Shown here one piece after another: positions 54,939 through 63,143 of a stretch of DNA of 64,000 nt. The notes under the pieces were generated by a model. The model made no database searches and was not told the origin of the DNA. It was given only the letters and a program-made list of their open reading frames with translations. Position numbers and translations under genes: made by a program. The DNA is from an uncultured Desulfovibrio sp. (GTDB lineage Bacteria; Desulfobacterota; Desulfovibrionia; Desulfovibrionales; Desulfovibrionaceae). How positions within the stretch are numbered: position 1 is the first letter of the stretch; the number at the start of each line of letters is the position of its first letter. Location of the stretch: NCBI GenBank assembly GCA_934546745.1, contig CAKTDV010000014.1, forward strand, positions 7,783 to 71,782, given 5' to 3'.

Positions 54939-57687
54939 GGATATTCAGGCGGAATTGCGCGAACAGGGACAGATTTTTCTGAATCCTTCCACCGAGGAAT
55001 GGGAAATCCGCGACAGATATCTGACCGGCAATGTCCGCGCCAAACTGGTGCGGGCGAAAGAAGCAGCGCAAACGGACGCCCGCTTCGCTCCCAATGTGGA
55101 GGCCCTGTCCGCCGCCATGCCGCCGGACATCGAGGCCGTGGACATCGGCATCAGGTTCGGCTCCTCCTGGGTTCCGGCACAGGTCTTTGCCGACTTCGTG
55201 GAGCATCTGCACGGCGGCAAGGGAATGCAGACCATCAATTATCTGCCGACGCTGGGCCGCTGGGAAGCGTCCGTCAGCATATGGGATGCTTCGCTTGCCT
55301 CCAGCGTCTGGGGCATTCCCGAATATTCCGCCGGAAAGATTATCGAAGCCCTGCTCATGAACAAGCCCATCAAGGTGCAGAAGGAAAGCGGCCAGCATGA
55401 CGACCAGGGCAGACCCATCATGGTCATCGACCAGGAACTGACAGCCGCCGCCATGCAGAAGGCCGATGAAATCAAACAGGCTTTCCTTGATTGGGTATGG
55501 ACGGACGATGAACGGCGCGACATGCTGACCAGGCTCTACAATGAAAAATTCAACACAAACGTCCCGCCGACCTATGACGGTTCCCATCTTGAGCTGGTGG
55601 GCGCTTCCGAAGCCGTCAAACTGCGTCCGCATCAGAAAAACGCGGTCTGGAGGGCCATTCAGGAAGGCACTTGTCTGTTTGACCATGTGGTGGGAGCGGG
55701 AAAGACGCTGACCTACGTCGCTACTGTCATGGAATCAAAACGCATGGGCTTTCTTTCCAAGCCCATGATTGTCGTCCCCAACCACTTGTTATATCAGTGG
55801 AAAGATGAATTTTATAAACTCTATCCCGATGCGAACATTCTGGTAGCCGACAAGACGGACTTCACCAAACAGAACCGGGAACGGCTGTTTGGACGTATCG
55901 CCACCGGCGATTGGGATGCCGTTATTGTGGCACACAGTTCCTTCAAAAAAATCGACATGCCCCGCGATGTGCAGGAGGAGATTCTCAGGGAACAGATTGA
56001 CGCGGTCATTGAGGCCATTGAGGCTTCCAAAGCCGCTGAGGGCGGACGGGCCACCATCAAGCAGCTTGAGAAACAGCGCGAGAAAATGGAGGAACGCTAC
56101 AATGCCCTGCTTGCCGGAACAGGGGAAAAAGACCGGGCCGTGGATTTCGCGGATTTGGGCGTAGATGCCCTGTTTATCGACGAAAGCCACGAGTTCAAGA
56201 ATCTCGCCTTCCAGACTACCATGAATGTCTCCGGCCTCGGCAATGTTACCGGCTCCGCCAAGGCACTCGATCTGTTCATCAAGTGTCGTTCTCTGCAACG
56301 TCAGAACAACGGGCGCGGTGTGTACTTCATGACAGGGACTCCCATCAGCAATACCATTGCCGAAGTTTATACCCTGCAACGCTACATGCAGTATGATGAA
56401 CTGAAAAACAAGGATATTGAACATTTTGATGCGTGGGCATCAACTTTCGGGCAGGTCACAAGTGGTTGGGAGTTGGATGCAACTAAGGACAGCGAAAAGA
56501 TAAAAGATCGTTTGCTTGAAGGAGTGAAGGAAGTCACCCGCGATTCCAGCGCAAAATTTCCGTTCGGCTTCTATCGCGGTTTTGAAGTCTCTGTCGAGCG
56601 CGCGGCAACACGCATGAGCGGCAAGGACGGTTTTCAGCTTTCGCTTCTGGGGGCGGGTGAACGGGAGTTCCGACCGGGGAATCTGTTCTACGATTTTAAG
56701 GAAAAGTTCAGTCTGGCCGGTCTTTTTCAGCGCATGGACAATTTTCTGGCCAGGGGGCTGGATGAGGCTGTGGAAACGCAGCGGGAGAACGCCCGGCAGG
56801 AAAAGGCCGAACTGGAAACGGTCAAGGCCGCTCTGGGCAAGAACTTTCCGCAGCAGGAAGAACTGGCTCTGGCACGGGAAAATCACAGTGCGGTCATCCG
56901 GGAATTGCAGCGGATGCAGGATGATTCGAGCTACGTCTCCACTTGGACGCCGAAAACATCTCTGACCGATGAACAGCCGAAGGAGGACAGCGCTGCCGCC
57001 GCAGTTCCCGCCGCGCCGCCGGAAAAACAAGCTCACACGCTCAAATACGGCGAAGGTGAAGGGAGAACGGAATACACCGTCTCCAATCAGCACAACGGCT
57101 ATACACTGCAAAACGGGTATCTCCTGCGCCGCACCTATTTCAACAGCAGCATCGGTTCCCTGGGGCAAAGTCTGTACGAGAACGGCCAGTGGCACAGCAC
57201 TGCGACCGCGCCGAGCGGTATGAAACTCAAGCAGTTCGAGACGCGGGAAGCGGCCATACAGGTTGCCCGCAATGACGCCGCACAACGCGGGCTTGAAGAA
57301 ACGCCGCCCGCCGAAGCTGCCGCGCCAGCATCGACACTGGCTGGCGAAACCTTCCGTGAACGGCTTGCCAAGGAAGGTTTTCATCCTACCGGCAGCGATT
57401 TTTACGGCAAAAATGACCACTCAAGGACAATGGATGCGGGCGATGGCGGCATCTTCCAGATGCGGATTTTTCAAACCGCCGACAATCAGACAGGTCTGCA
57501 TGTTCAGTATGAAAAGTACAATCTGATCGACGGTTCGCGCACGGTGGATACTCAATTCGGCACGCTGGATGAGGCGCTGGAGTTCGTCGGCGGTTATGAA
57601 ACGCTCGCGGAACGCCCGGCTGCTCCCGCGCCGGAGGAAACGCATGTGCGCGGTATGGTGTTTTCCTCCCGACCGCGAATGCGATAG
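54625..57687 (+). pseudogene. 3' half of the methylase-helicase gene (helicase part), with the second RecA domain missing
   Basis: True homology begins near 54830 (QVVEHAETIKDALLIALRENGRVDFSRMSRLLHRP). Helicase motifs follow: RPHQKNAVWRAI (Q-type), FDHVVGAGKTLTYVA (Walker A), LFIDESHEFKN (DExH) and FMTGTPISNTIAEVYTLQRYMQ (motif III). After FDAWASTFGQVTSGWELDAT the chain jumps to the C-terminal accessory region (FGFYRGFEVSVER, LFQRMDNFLARGLDEA). Motifs IV-VI of the second RecA domain are not seen, so an in-frame internal deletion near 56480 is likely. The last 250 residues are an Ala/Pro linker and two small repeat-like domains. The protein cannot be an active helicase in this form. Confidence 0.7.
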
Positions 57688-57773
57688 GGAACACCCGCCG
57701 GTCATATCGCGCGGGGTTACGGTGAACGAAAACACGTTTGTCACTTCAACCAATACAACAACAAGGAGTTCTC

Positions 57774-58652
57774 ATGTCCGGTTTTATGTCTTCCAGCACA
57801 GCCCTGATGGTCTGCAAGACCGATTCCCCTGCCTCGCTTGGCTTGGACGCCTTGCGGCAACACGCCTTTACTCCCGAAATCGACGCGGACGGCAGGCGTT
57901 TCGGCTGGGTAGGCCTTGGCGATCCGTTGGATACCGACGGTTTTGAACTGGCCGCCGTGGATGGTCGCTATTCCGGCTTTTCCTTCCGTCTGGATACCCG
58001 CAAGGCGTCCGGGGCCGTTATCCGGCTCCAGCTTGCCGAAGCCGTGCGGGAAGAACGGGTTTCCGGCAAAAAGGTCGGAAGCAAGCGCAAAAAGGAGCTG
58101 AAGGAGGCCATCACCGCCAAACTGACCGCTAGGGCGGAATTTGTGCCGTCCGTCATTGACTGCATCTGGGATGCGGAAAAGGGACGCCTGCTTGTAGGCT
58201 CGGCTTCCGCCAAGGCGGTACAGCCGGTGCTTGACCTGTTCAAGACCACGTTCGGCATTGATGCCGCGCCCATCATGCCTGCGGGCGACATGCCGAAGCT
58301 CTTTGCCACTATCCTGCGCGGTGAAGGCTACACCCTGCATCCGATGGGTTCCGCCAGTCTGGCTGCTTCCGAACAGGCGGAGGAAAAGGCCGCCGTGGCT
58401 GTGCAGAACAGCCTGAATGCCGTAGCGCAGGCGCTTGAGGAAGGTATGGCCATTCAGAAACTGCATCTGGTGGCTACTTCCGATGCCGATCCCGACCGGC
58501 AACTGGAGTTCACACTGGATGCCGGGCTGGCTGTGTCTGGCCTGAGACTGCCCAAAGCGGAGAAAGGCGCGGAAGAGGATGCCACGTTCCTCGCGAATGC
58601 CGATGTCTGCACCGCTGTGGCGGATATGGTCGAAACGCTGACCTCGGCGTAG
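57774..58652 (+). CDS. RdgC-like recombination-associated protein
   Basis: A 292-residue protein matching the RdgC pattern: AFTPEIDADGRRFGWVGLGDP near the start, a long basic linker (VSGKKVGSKRKKELKEAITAKL), then FVPSVIDCIWDAEKGRLLVGSASAKAVQPVLDLFKTTFG as in the RdgC central region. RdgC forms a ring round double-stranded DNA and limits RecA filaments during recombination. ATG 57774 has AAGGAG five bases upstream; the earlier ATG 57738 lacks one. In a mobile element it may help the incoming DNA avoid RecA action. The match is by pattern only. Confidence 0.75.
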   Translation: MSGFMSSSTALMVCKTDSPASLGLDALRQHAFTPEIDADGRRFGWVGLGDPLDTDGFELAAVDGRYSGFSFRLDTRKASGAVIRLQLAEAVREERVSGKKVGSKRKKELKEAITAKLTARAEFVPSVIDCIWDAEKGRLLVGSASAKAVQPVLDLFKTTFGIDAAPIMPAGDMPKLFATILRGEGYTLHPMGSASLAASEQAEEKAAVAVQNSLNAVAQALEEGMAIQKLHLVATSDADPDRQLEFTLDAGLAVSGLRLPKAEKGAEEDATFLANADVCTAVADMVETLTSA

Positions 58653-58734
58653 CGCACGGCGTTGTGTGAGTTATGGAGCGGCAGGCCAGAGCTGTGTCTC
58701 TATCTGTCGCTCTTTTCGATTAACCCCCAAAAAA

Positions 58735-58765
58735 TGCCGCTTGCCTCATAAAGAAACAAGCGGCA
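58735..58765 (-). terminator. Terminator after the Rpn gene
   Basis: TGCCGCTTG (58735-58743) and CAAGCGGCA (58757-58765) form a stem; on the minus strand it runs directly into TTTTTTGGGGG, ending the Rpn transcript. Confidence 0.8.
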
Positions 58766-58787
58766 GGATATTTTACTGAATATACAA

Positions 58788-59084
58788 TTACATCAGCTTG
58801 TCGTCATCTTTTTTGATCTGGTCAATAAACGCCTGCAACGACTCCGCATGGTATGCGGAAAGCGTCAGTTTCCGCAGGGCGTTTGAGTCAGATGAACTCG
58901 CAATATAGGAAGTCACGGATTGGGGGAGCGCTCCAAAACGGGCTTCCAGCAGATCCCGCAAGACCAATCCTACTCCCTTGGCCTCACCTCTGGCCTCACC
59001 TCTGGCCTCACCTCTGGCCTCGCCAATTATTACCCCTTGCCGAATGTATTCATCTTTCCACTGAGCGGCACATTCTTCCAACAT
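58788..59084 (-). CDS. Candidate intragenic short Rpn product (RpnS-like)
   Basis: Inside the Rpn frame, ATG 59084 is preceded on the minus strand by GGGAGG at 59093-59098, eight bases away, a stronger site than most in this region. It would give a 98-residue protein (MLEECAAQWKDEYIRQGV, the GEAR repeats, then the C-terminal helical domain) without the nuclease part. For E. coli rpn genes such in-frame short products have been reported to bind and inhibit the toxic full-length nuclease. Here it is inferred from the start site only. Confidence 0.5.
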   Translation of the reverse strand: MLEECAAQWKDEYIRQGVIIGEARGEARGEARGEAKGVGLVLRDLLEARFGALPQSVTSYIASSSDSNALRKLTLSAYHAESLQAFIDQIKKDDDKLM

Positions 59085-59819
59085 GGCGTCAACCTCCCGC
59101 AAGTCTTGAAATTCGGGAATTTCTTCTGTTATGCCAGAGCGTTTAAGGACAACACGAGCCAACCATATTGTAAACGCCCGACGCAAAACCAAATATTCAG
59201 GCCCATGAAGTCGGCTTATCAACTCCTTGACTATCTGCCGAACCTGCTCCGGTTCCTGCGCTCGTTCCAGTCTCAGGAGCTGCGCGACCAGGCCCTTGCT
59301 TTTGTCCAGTTCATCTGCTGACACTCGACTTTCGTCCAACAAAAAATGCCGATGCTGGGGACGATAAAATTTCAGGCTCTCCGGCATGGGAGCGAACAAT
59401 GCCGCCACCTCCTGCGGAGCTTTCCATGCCTTGCCTCCATTGTATATAACAATGGGAAACACCGGCGGCAAGCCCTCATTTTCGCGGATATTTCCAGTTT
59501 TGACGAGATCGAGCAGCAACAGTGTCGTGTAGGACAGCATTCTCAACGCCATCCAGTGGTCGGGCGTGCTCTGGAACTCCAGGAGCAACGCCACATAACA
59601 CCATGAACCTTTTTTCCAGCCGACACGCCAGACAATATCGTCATGGCGTTCCCGCAGGTCGTCCGTCACATAACTGCCAGAACAGCGTTCAAGCGTAGAA
59701 AAATCAAGGTCCGCGATAAAATCAGCGGGAACAAAATCCCGTAACAGTGATTCCACCATTTCAGGATTGCTGAAAAACTGCTTGTACGCAGAATCATGTG
59801 GTATTCGTTCTTTTCCCAT
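58788..59819 (-). CDS. Rpn-family recombination-promoting nuclease
   Basis: A 343-residue PD-(D/E)xK nuclease once annotated as a putative transposase. The N-terminus has DSAYKQFFSNPEMVESLLRDFVP, the catalytic Asp and Glu-x-Gln are in DDIVWRVGW and YVALLLEFQS, then FPIVIYNGGKAW. The C-terminal third holds four copies of a GEAR repeat (GEARGEARGEARGEAKG) encoded by a 12-base tandem repeat. Rpn proteins cut DNA and have been tied to RecA-independent recombination and phage defence. An internal in-frame ATG with a good ribosome site at 59084 would produce the C-terminal 98 residues alone, as in E. coli rpn genes. A terminator lies downstream. Confidence 0.88.
   Translation of the reverse strand: MGKERIPHDSAYKQFFSNPEMVESLLRDFVPADFIADLDFSTLERCSGSYVTDDLRERHDDIVWRVGWKKGSWCYVALLLEFQSTPDHWMALRMLSYTTLLLLDLVKTGNIRENEGLPPVFPIVIYNGGKAWKAPQEVAALFAPMPESLKFYRPQHRHFLLDESRVSADELDKSKGLVAQLLRLERAQEPEQVRQIVKELISRLHGPEYLVLRRAFTIWLARVVLKRSGITEEIPEFQDLREVDAMLEECAAQWKDEYIRQGVIIGEARGEARGEARGEAKGVGLVLRDLLEARFGALPQSVTSYIASSSDSNALRKLTLSAYHAESLQAFIDQIKKDDDKLM
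58980..59022 (-). repeat. 12-base tandem repeat in the Rpn gene
   Basis: GGCCTCACCTCT is repeated three times in a row, followed by a partial copy GGCCTCGCC. Translated on the minus strand it gives the GEAR repeats. Its copy number could change by slippage in steps of four residues without breaking the frame. Confidence 0.9.
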
Positions 59820-59903
59820 ATGAATATCCTATCTGAGTAATGCCCGATGGGCAAGATGCTGAACATACTTTTCCCCTGTTATTTCCTCATACTATGTTTC
59901 ATC

Positions 59904-62150
59904 CTATTTCATCTGTATACGCTGCTCCTTTTCTTCTGTGCGTTCAATATTCCTCCACAGTTCCCGATACCGCTCATCTCGCTCCAAGTCCCTGTCTCCG
60001 GCAGGGCCAAAGGCGTAATCAGCCGTTCTTTCAGCGTACCGCTGCCAGTTGCGCCCGGTCTGCGTTTCCCGGATGGTCGGGGCACAGGTGCGGATGGTTT
60101 CTTCCACGTTTTCCCGGCTGTGGCCGTTGGAGCGCATCCGCAAAGCAATCATGGCGTCCACGCGGGAATAGTCTTCAATGCTCAGATACCTGCGGATATT
60201 CTCCAGATGGGCATAATAGGCCGAGGCCGGATCGCCGGGCCGAGAATCCGGCATTGGGAACGTCCGGCGCTCGGACTTTCGTTTCTCGCCTTCCTCCGTG
60301 TACTCATGGTCAATCCTTCTGGACAGAGTCAGCGCCTTGCCGCACTCCCGGCGCTCTGCAAACAGGAGCTTCACTTGCGGGAATGAACCGTCTTCACGCC
60401 GATGCTTCGGCTTGCGGTTTTCAAAACCCGGCGCACGGTGGGGATGGATGCAGCCGCACAGCTTTTTGTCCCCGTACTCCCGGTTCAGGCGCTCCGTGAT
60501 GCGGTTGCCCACGTCCCGGTCAAATTCCGTACCCAGCCGGGGGATGGTCAGCAGGCATTGAAAATTGCCTGGCGAACTTTCCAGCACCACGGCGGGGCGA
60601 AAGCCGTCCTCCTGTAACCTCTTCAAGCTCTCGCGGGTCATGTCGTCGATAAGGATGTGATGCCGGTCATCCGATAGCGGCGTGTAGTAGATATTTTCTC
60701 CACGCTTCTGGAAACGCAGCATCTCCGGTATGTGAGCTTCCAGTTCGTCCGGGGAAAAACCTCTGGTCATGCCGCCTTTTTTATCCAGGATGAAGGTCTT
60801 TTTGCCGCCGTCCTCTTCCATCTTTATGCAGGTCACACGGTAGCGTTCCGCATTCACCGCATCCGCATACTTTCTGAAATTCGTAAGTTCCCGCATGGTT
60901 TCCGCTCCCTTTTCCCATCTTTCGGCAGGCGGCGGGGCGTGTCTTTTTTCCTCCCGCGCCGCCCGATACCGCCAGCGATTTGCCTCCTTTTCCAAGCCCC
61001 GCGACCGCAGCCAGTTCTCAAAACGCGGCTTGCCTCCACGTGCTTTTTTCCGGCCTGACCGCAGGGAAAGCCGTTCCGCTCTCTGCTGCGCCATCAGGCA
61101 ATGCCGGGCGATATTCAGAACCGGCAAACCATATTTCGCCAGGTGGGAAAGCGCCTTTTTCCTCTCAAACCTGTGCCGTTCCTTCATCCGGGAAAGCTCG
61201 GCATTACATGCTGTTCCTACCCTTTTCTGGCCTCCGGCGAACTCTTCCTGATACATTTTCCATGCTTCCAGATTGACGGAGCTTACCGGCTCCGGGGCAA
61301 TCTTTCCCAAGGCATCCGGGTACGTTCCTTCCTCAAACTCCCCCAGCCTTTTGCACAACTTTCCCATGCTGAACACACGGTCTACGGAGGATGCCTTCAC
61401 GGCCTTTTCCCCCACAAAAATGATGGCCCCGGAGCCTTTTTTCTCGAAACGCAAACCGACTTCCGCCAGTTTTTTGTGCAGTTCGGGCCACGATTGCGCG
61501 TCTTTTATGATGGAATGGCCGCGCTCCTGCGCGATGCGCTGGGCGGATTTTTCGCCGGTGGCATGTTCAAAATCCAGCGCGGCCTGCTTTGGTTTTATTT
61601 CGCGGGCCGTCCTCCTTCGCGCCAGCTCGCCATTTTCCAGTACCGCATACATGGAGTTTTCTTCGCTGGCCCATCCCTGCCTGCCTTCAATATGGGCCAC
61701 GAGCTTATGCGCCTCCTGAATGTCCAGTCCATTGAAAGGAAGCACGACTTTTCCCGTTTCCGGGTCCGTCCTGTTGACCGCGATATGCAGGTGATAATTG
61801 TCGGTGTCATAATGCACCCCATACACGGTCTGATGTCCGGTCAGCCCCATCTTTTCCAGAAACATGTCCACCACTTCCTCCACCTGTTCTCTGGTGGGCT
61901 GTTCCCCTTCCTGCCAGGAAAACATCCAATGCTGCACCGGCATGTCACTGTGAACCGACTCCCTTGCCAGAGCAATCATTTCTACCTTCTGACCGGTATG
62001 TGTTGCTGAAAGAAAACCTCTTCCGCCCGCGTATTCGATTTTCTCCCGTGGATTTCTGTTGTGGGGGAACCGGATGTAATCCACGAGGTCGCCTATCTGC
62101 CATGCCTTGGGCTTTTCAGCCTTCGTATTCCTGATTTTCTTGAAAATCAT
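59904..62150 (-). CDS. Relaxase-primase (MobA-type mobilisation protein)
   Basis: A 748-residue protein that should nick oriT and lead the strand in transfer. The N-terminal relaxase domain holds WQIGDLVDYIRFPHNRNPREKIEYAGGRGF, EQVEEVVDMFLEKMG and the metal-binding three-His motif VHYDTDNYHLHIAVNRTDPETGK. After a basic helical linker, DDRHHILIDDMTRESLKRLQEDGFRPAVVLESSPGNFQCLLTIP and CGCIHPHRAPGFENRKPKH resemble the RepB-type primase domain found fused to IncQ relaxases. ATG 62150 begins the conserved MIFKKIR; the upstream extension overlaps mobC. Gene order mobC-mobA with oriT just before is normal for mobilisable elements. Confidence 0.88.
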   Translation of the reverse strand: MIFKKIRNTKAEKPKAWQIGDLVDYIRFPHNRNPREKIEYAGGRGFLSATHTGQKVEMIALARESVHSDMPVQHWMFSWQEGEQPTREQVEEVVDMFLEKMGLTGHQTVYGVHYDTDNYHLHIAVNRTDPETGKVVLPFNGLDIQEAHKLVAHIEGRQGWASEENSMYAVLENGELARRRTAREIKPKQAALDFEHATGEKSAQRIAQERGHSIIKDAQSWPELHKKLAEVGLRFEKKGSGAIIFVGEKAVKASSVDRVFSMGKLCKRLGEFEEGTYPDALGKIAPEPVSSVNLEAWKMYQEEFAGGQKRVGTACNAELSRMKERHRFERKKALSHLAKYGLPVLNIARHCLMAQQRAERLSLRSGRKKARGGKPRFENWLRSRGLEKEANRWRYRAAREEKRHAPPPAERWEKGAETMRELTNFRKYADAVNAERYRVTCIKMEEDGGKKTFILDKKGGMTRGFSPDELEAHIPEMLRFQKRGENIYYTPLSDDRHHILIDDMTRESLKRLQEDGFRPAVVLESSPGNFQCLLTIPRLGTEFDRDVGNRITERLNREYGDKKLCGCIHPHRAPGFENRKPKHRREDGSFPQVKLLFAERRECGKALTLSRRIDHEYTEEGEKRKSERRTFPMPDSRPGDPASAYYAHLENIRRYLSIEDYSRVDAMIALRMRSNGHSRENVEETIRTCAPTIRETQTGRNWQRYAERTADYAFGPAGDRDLERDERYRELWRNIERTEEKEQRIQMK

Positions 62151-62490
62151 GATGACACCGCAACGAGATTTTCTGGATGGACCAGACCAGATTCCGCAAG
62201 GCATCCTCCTGCTTTTCCAGAATATCCTTGGGAGCTTTGGCCTGCCGAAGCGTCTCGAAGTTGTGCTTGAGCAGGCCGCCGATACGCTTCAGCTCCGCAA
62301 CGGTACTCAGGTCTGTATGCGCCACCAGCGGCCTGCCTCCGAAAAAACGCCGCCGCATGTATTCCGACAGTGACAGTCCGGCGATTTCCGCCTGCTCCAC
62401 GAGGCGCGTTTTTTCTCTTTCGGTGACGCGGATCGTCACCCATTTCCGGGCGGCGCTCCGGCCGCCGTCTTCGGTCTTTCCGTCTTTCAT
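62116..62490 (-). CDS. mobC: Relaxosome accessory protein MobC
   Basis: A 124-residue protein with a ribbon-helix-helix start (RKWVTIRVTEREKTRLVEQAEIAGLSLSEYMRRRFFG) and a helical end (TVAELKRIGGLLKHNFETL), the MobC pattern. MobC helps melt oriT so that the relaxase can reach the nic site. Its end overlaps the start of the relaxase gene by 35 bases, so the pair is translationally linked. Transcription runs away from the oriT candidate. Confidence 0.87.
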   Translation of the reverse strand: MKDGKTEDGGRSAARKWVTIRVTEREKTRLVEQAEIAGLSLSEYMRRRFFGGRPLVAHTDLSTVAELKRIGGLLKHNFETLRQAKAPKDILEKQEDALRNLVWSIQKISLRCHHDFQENQEYEG

Positions 62491-62503
62491 GTCTTTTGCC
62501 TTT

Positions 62504-62534
62504 GGACTGCGAGAAGCGAAGCGCCGAGCAGTCC
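62504..62534. repeat. Inverted repeat next to oriT
   Basis: GGACTGC (62504-62510) and GCAGTCC (62528-62534) are exact inverted copies around GAGAAGCGAAGCGCCGA. It may be a MobC binding site or the mobC promoter operator. Confidence 0.45.
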
Positions 62535-62559
62535 GGGAGTCCAGAGGGCGTCAGCCTTC

Positions 62560-62602
62560 TGGCAGGATGGGGTTGTGGTGTAGCACAACCCCCATCCTGC
62601 CA
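62560..62602. other. Candidate oriT with nic motif
   Basis: A long inverted repeat, TGGCAGGATGGGGTTGTG (62560-62577) against CACAACCCCCATCCTGCCA (62584-62602), with one extra base in the right arm and a six-base loop. Each arm contains CATCCTGC on one strand, the IncP/MOBP nic consensus YATCCTG/Y; the cut would lie between 62599 and 62600 on the plus strand or at the mirror place on the minus. It lies between the divergent mobC and the small gene at 62692, as oriT regions do. Confidence 0.65.
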
Positions 62603-62691
62603 CGAAGAACCCGCCTCGTGCAGTGGCCGAATTGTATATATAGAAAAATTTCCTGTATGATGGCGAAAATCTTCTTTCAAGGAGCAATACG

Positions 62692-63030
62692 ATGTCCTCG
62701 AACGCGACTATCCGTCCTCAACAGATAGAACAGGCAAAAAAACTGCTGCAGAATTTACCGGAAAAGGAAAACAGGAAGAGCCGCCCGGAAGCAGCTGAGC
62801 TGCTTGAGCGGGATTTCAAAAAGGCGAAGGAAAAAGGCTACAATTCCAGAGAACTGAGCCAGATGCTCAAGAATGAAGGCATTATCATTCCCGCGTATCT
62901 CATAAAACGATTTTTTGCAGAAAACGGAAATATTTCCGTCACTCAAAAACAGGAAGCAATCTCTGCGAAAAAACAAACTTCCCAAAAGACAGCTTTTATC
63001 GTACCCGATACTTCAGACAAGAAAATATGA
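62692..63030 (+). CDS. Small mobilisation-region protein, unrecognised
   Basis: A 112-residue basic, helical protein, more AT-rich than its neighbours. The middle, ELLERDFKKAKEKGYNSRELSQMLKNEGIIIPAYLIKRFFAE, looks like a helix-turn-helix of the type found in small proteins divergent from MobC in mobilisation regions (pattern KGYxxxELxxxLKxxGI). AAGGAG precedes ATG 62692. Its place next to oriT suggests a relaxosome or regulatory role; no firm family was recognised. Confidence 0.6.
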   Translation: MSSNATIRPQQIEQAKKLLQNLPEKENRKSRPEAAELLERDFKKAKEKGYNSRELSQMLKNEGIIIPAYLIKRFFAENGNISVTQKQEAISAKKQTSQKTAFIVPDTSDKKI

Positions 63031-63143
63031 TATGAATATACCTATCTTCTTATGAAGACAGCATCACAAACGCAACGTGGCCTTACCTCTGATTGGCTAC
63101 CTGACTGATGATGGAAAACAGGTGTTTCTGCTACAACGGCCCT

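Noticed and set aside
58980..59022. Tandem repeats considered as a CRISPR array
   Set aside because: The units are 12 bases, directly adjacent without spacers and in coding frame; no other repeat-spacer pattern was seen in the window.
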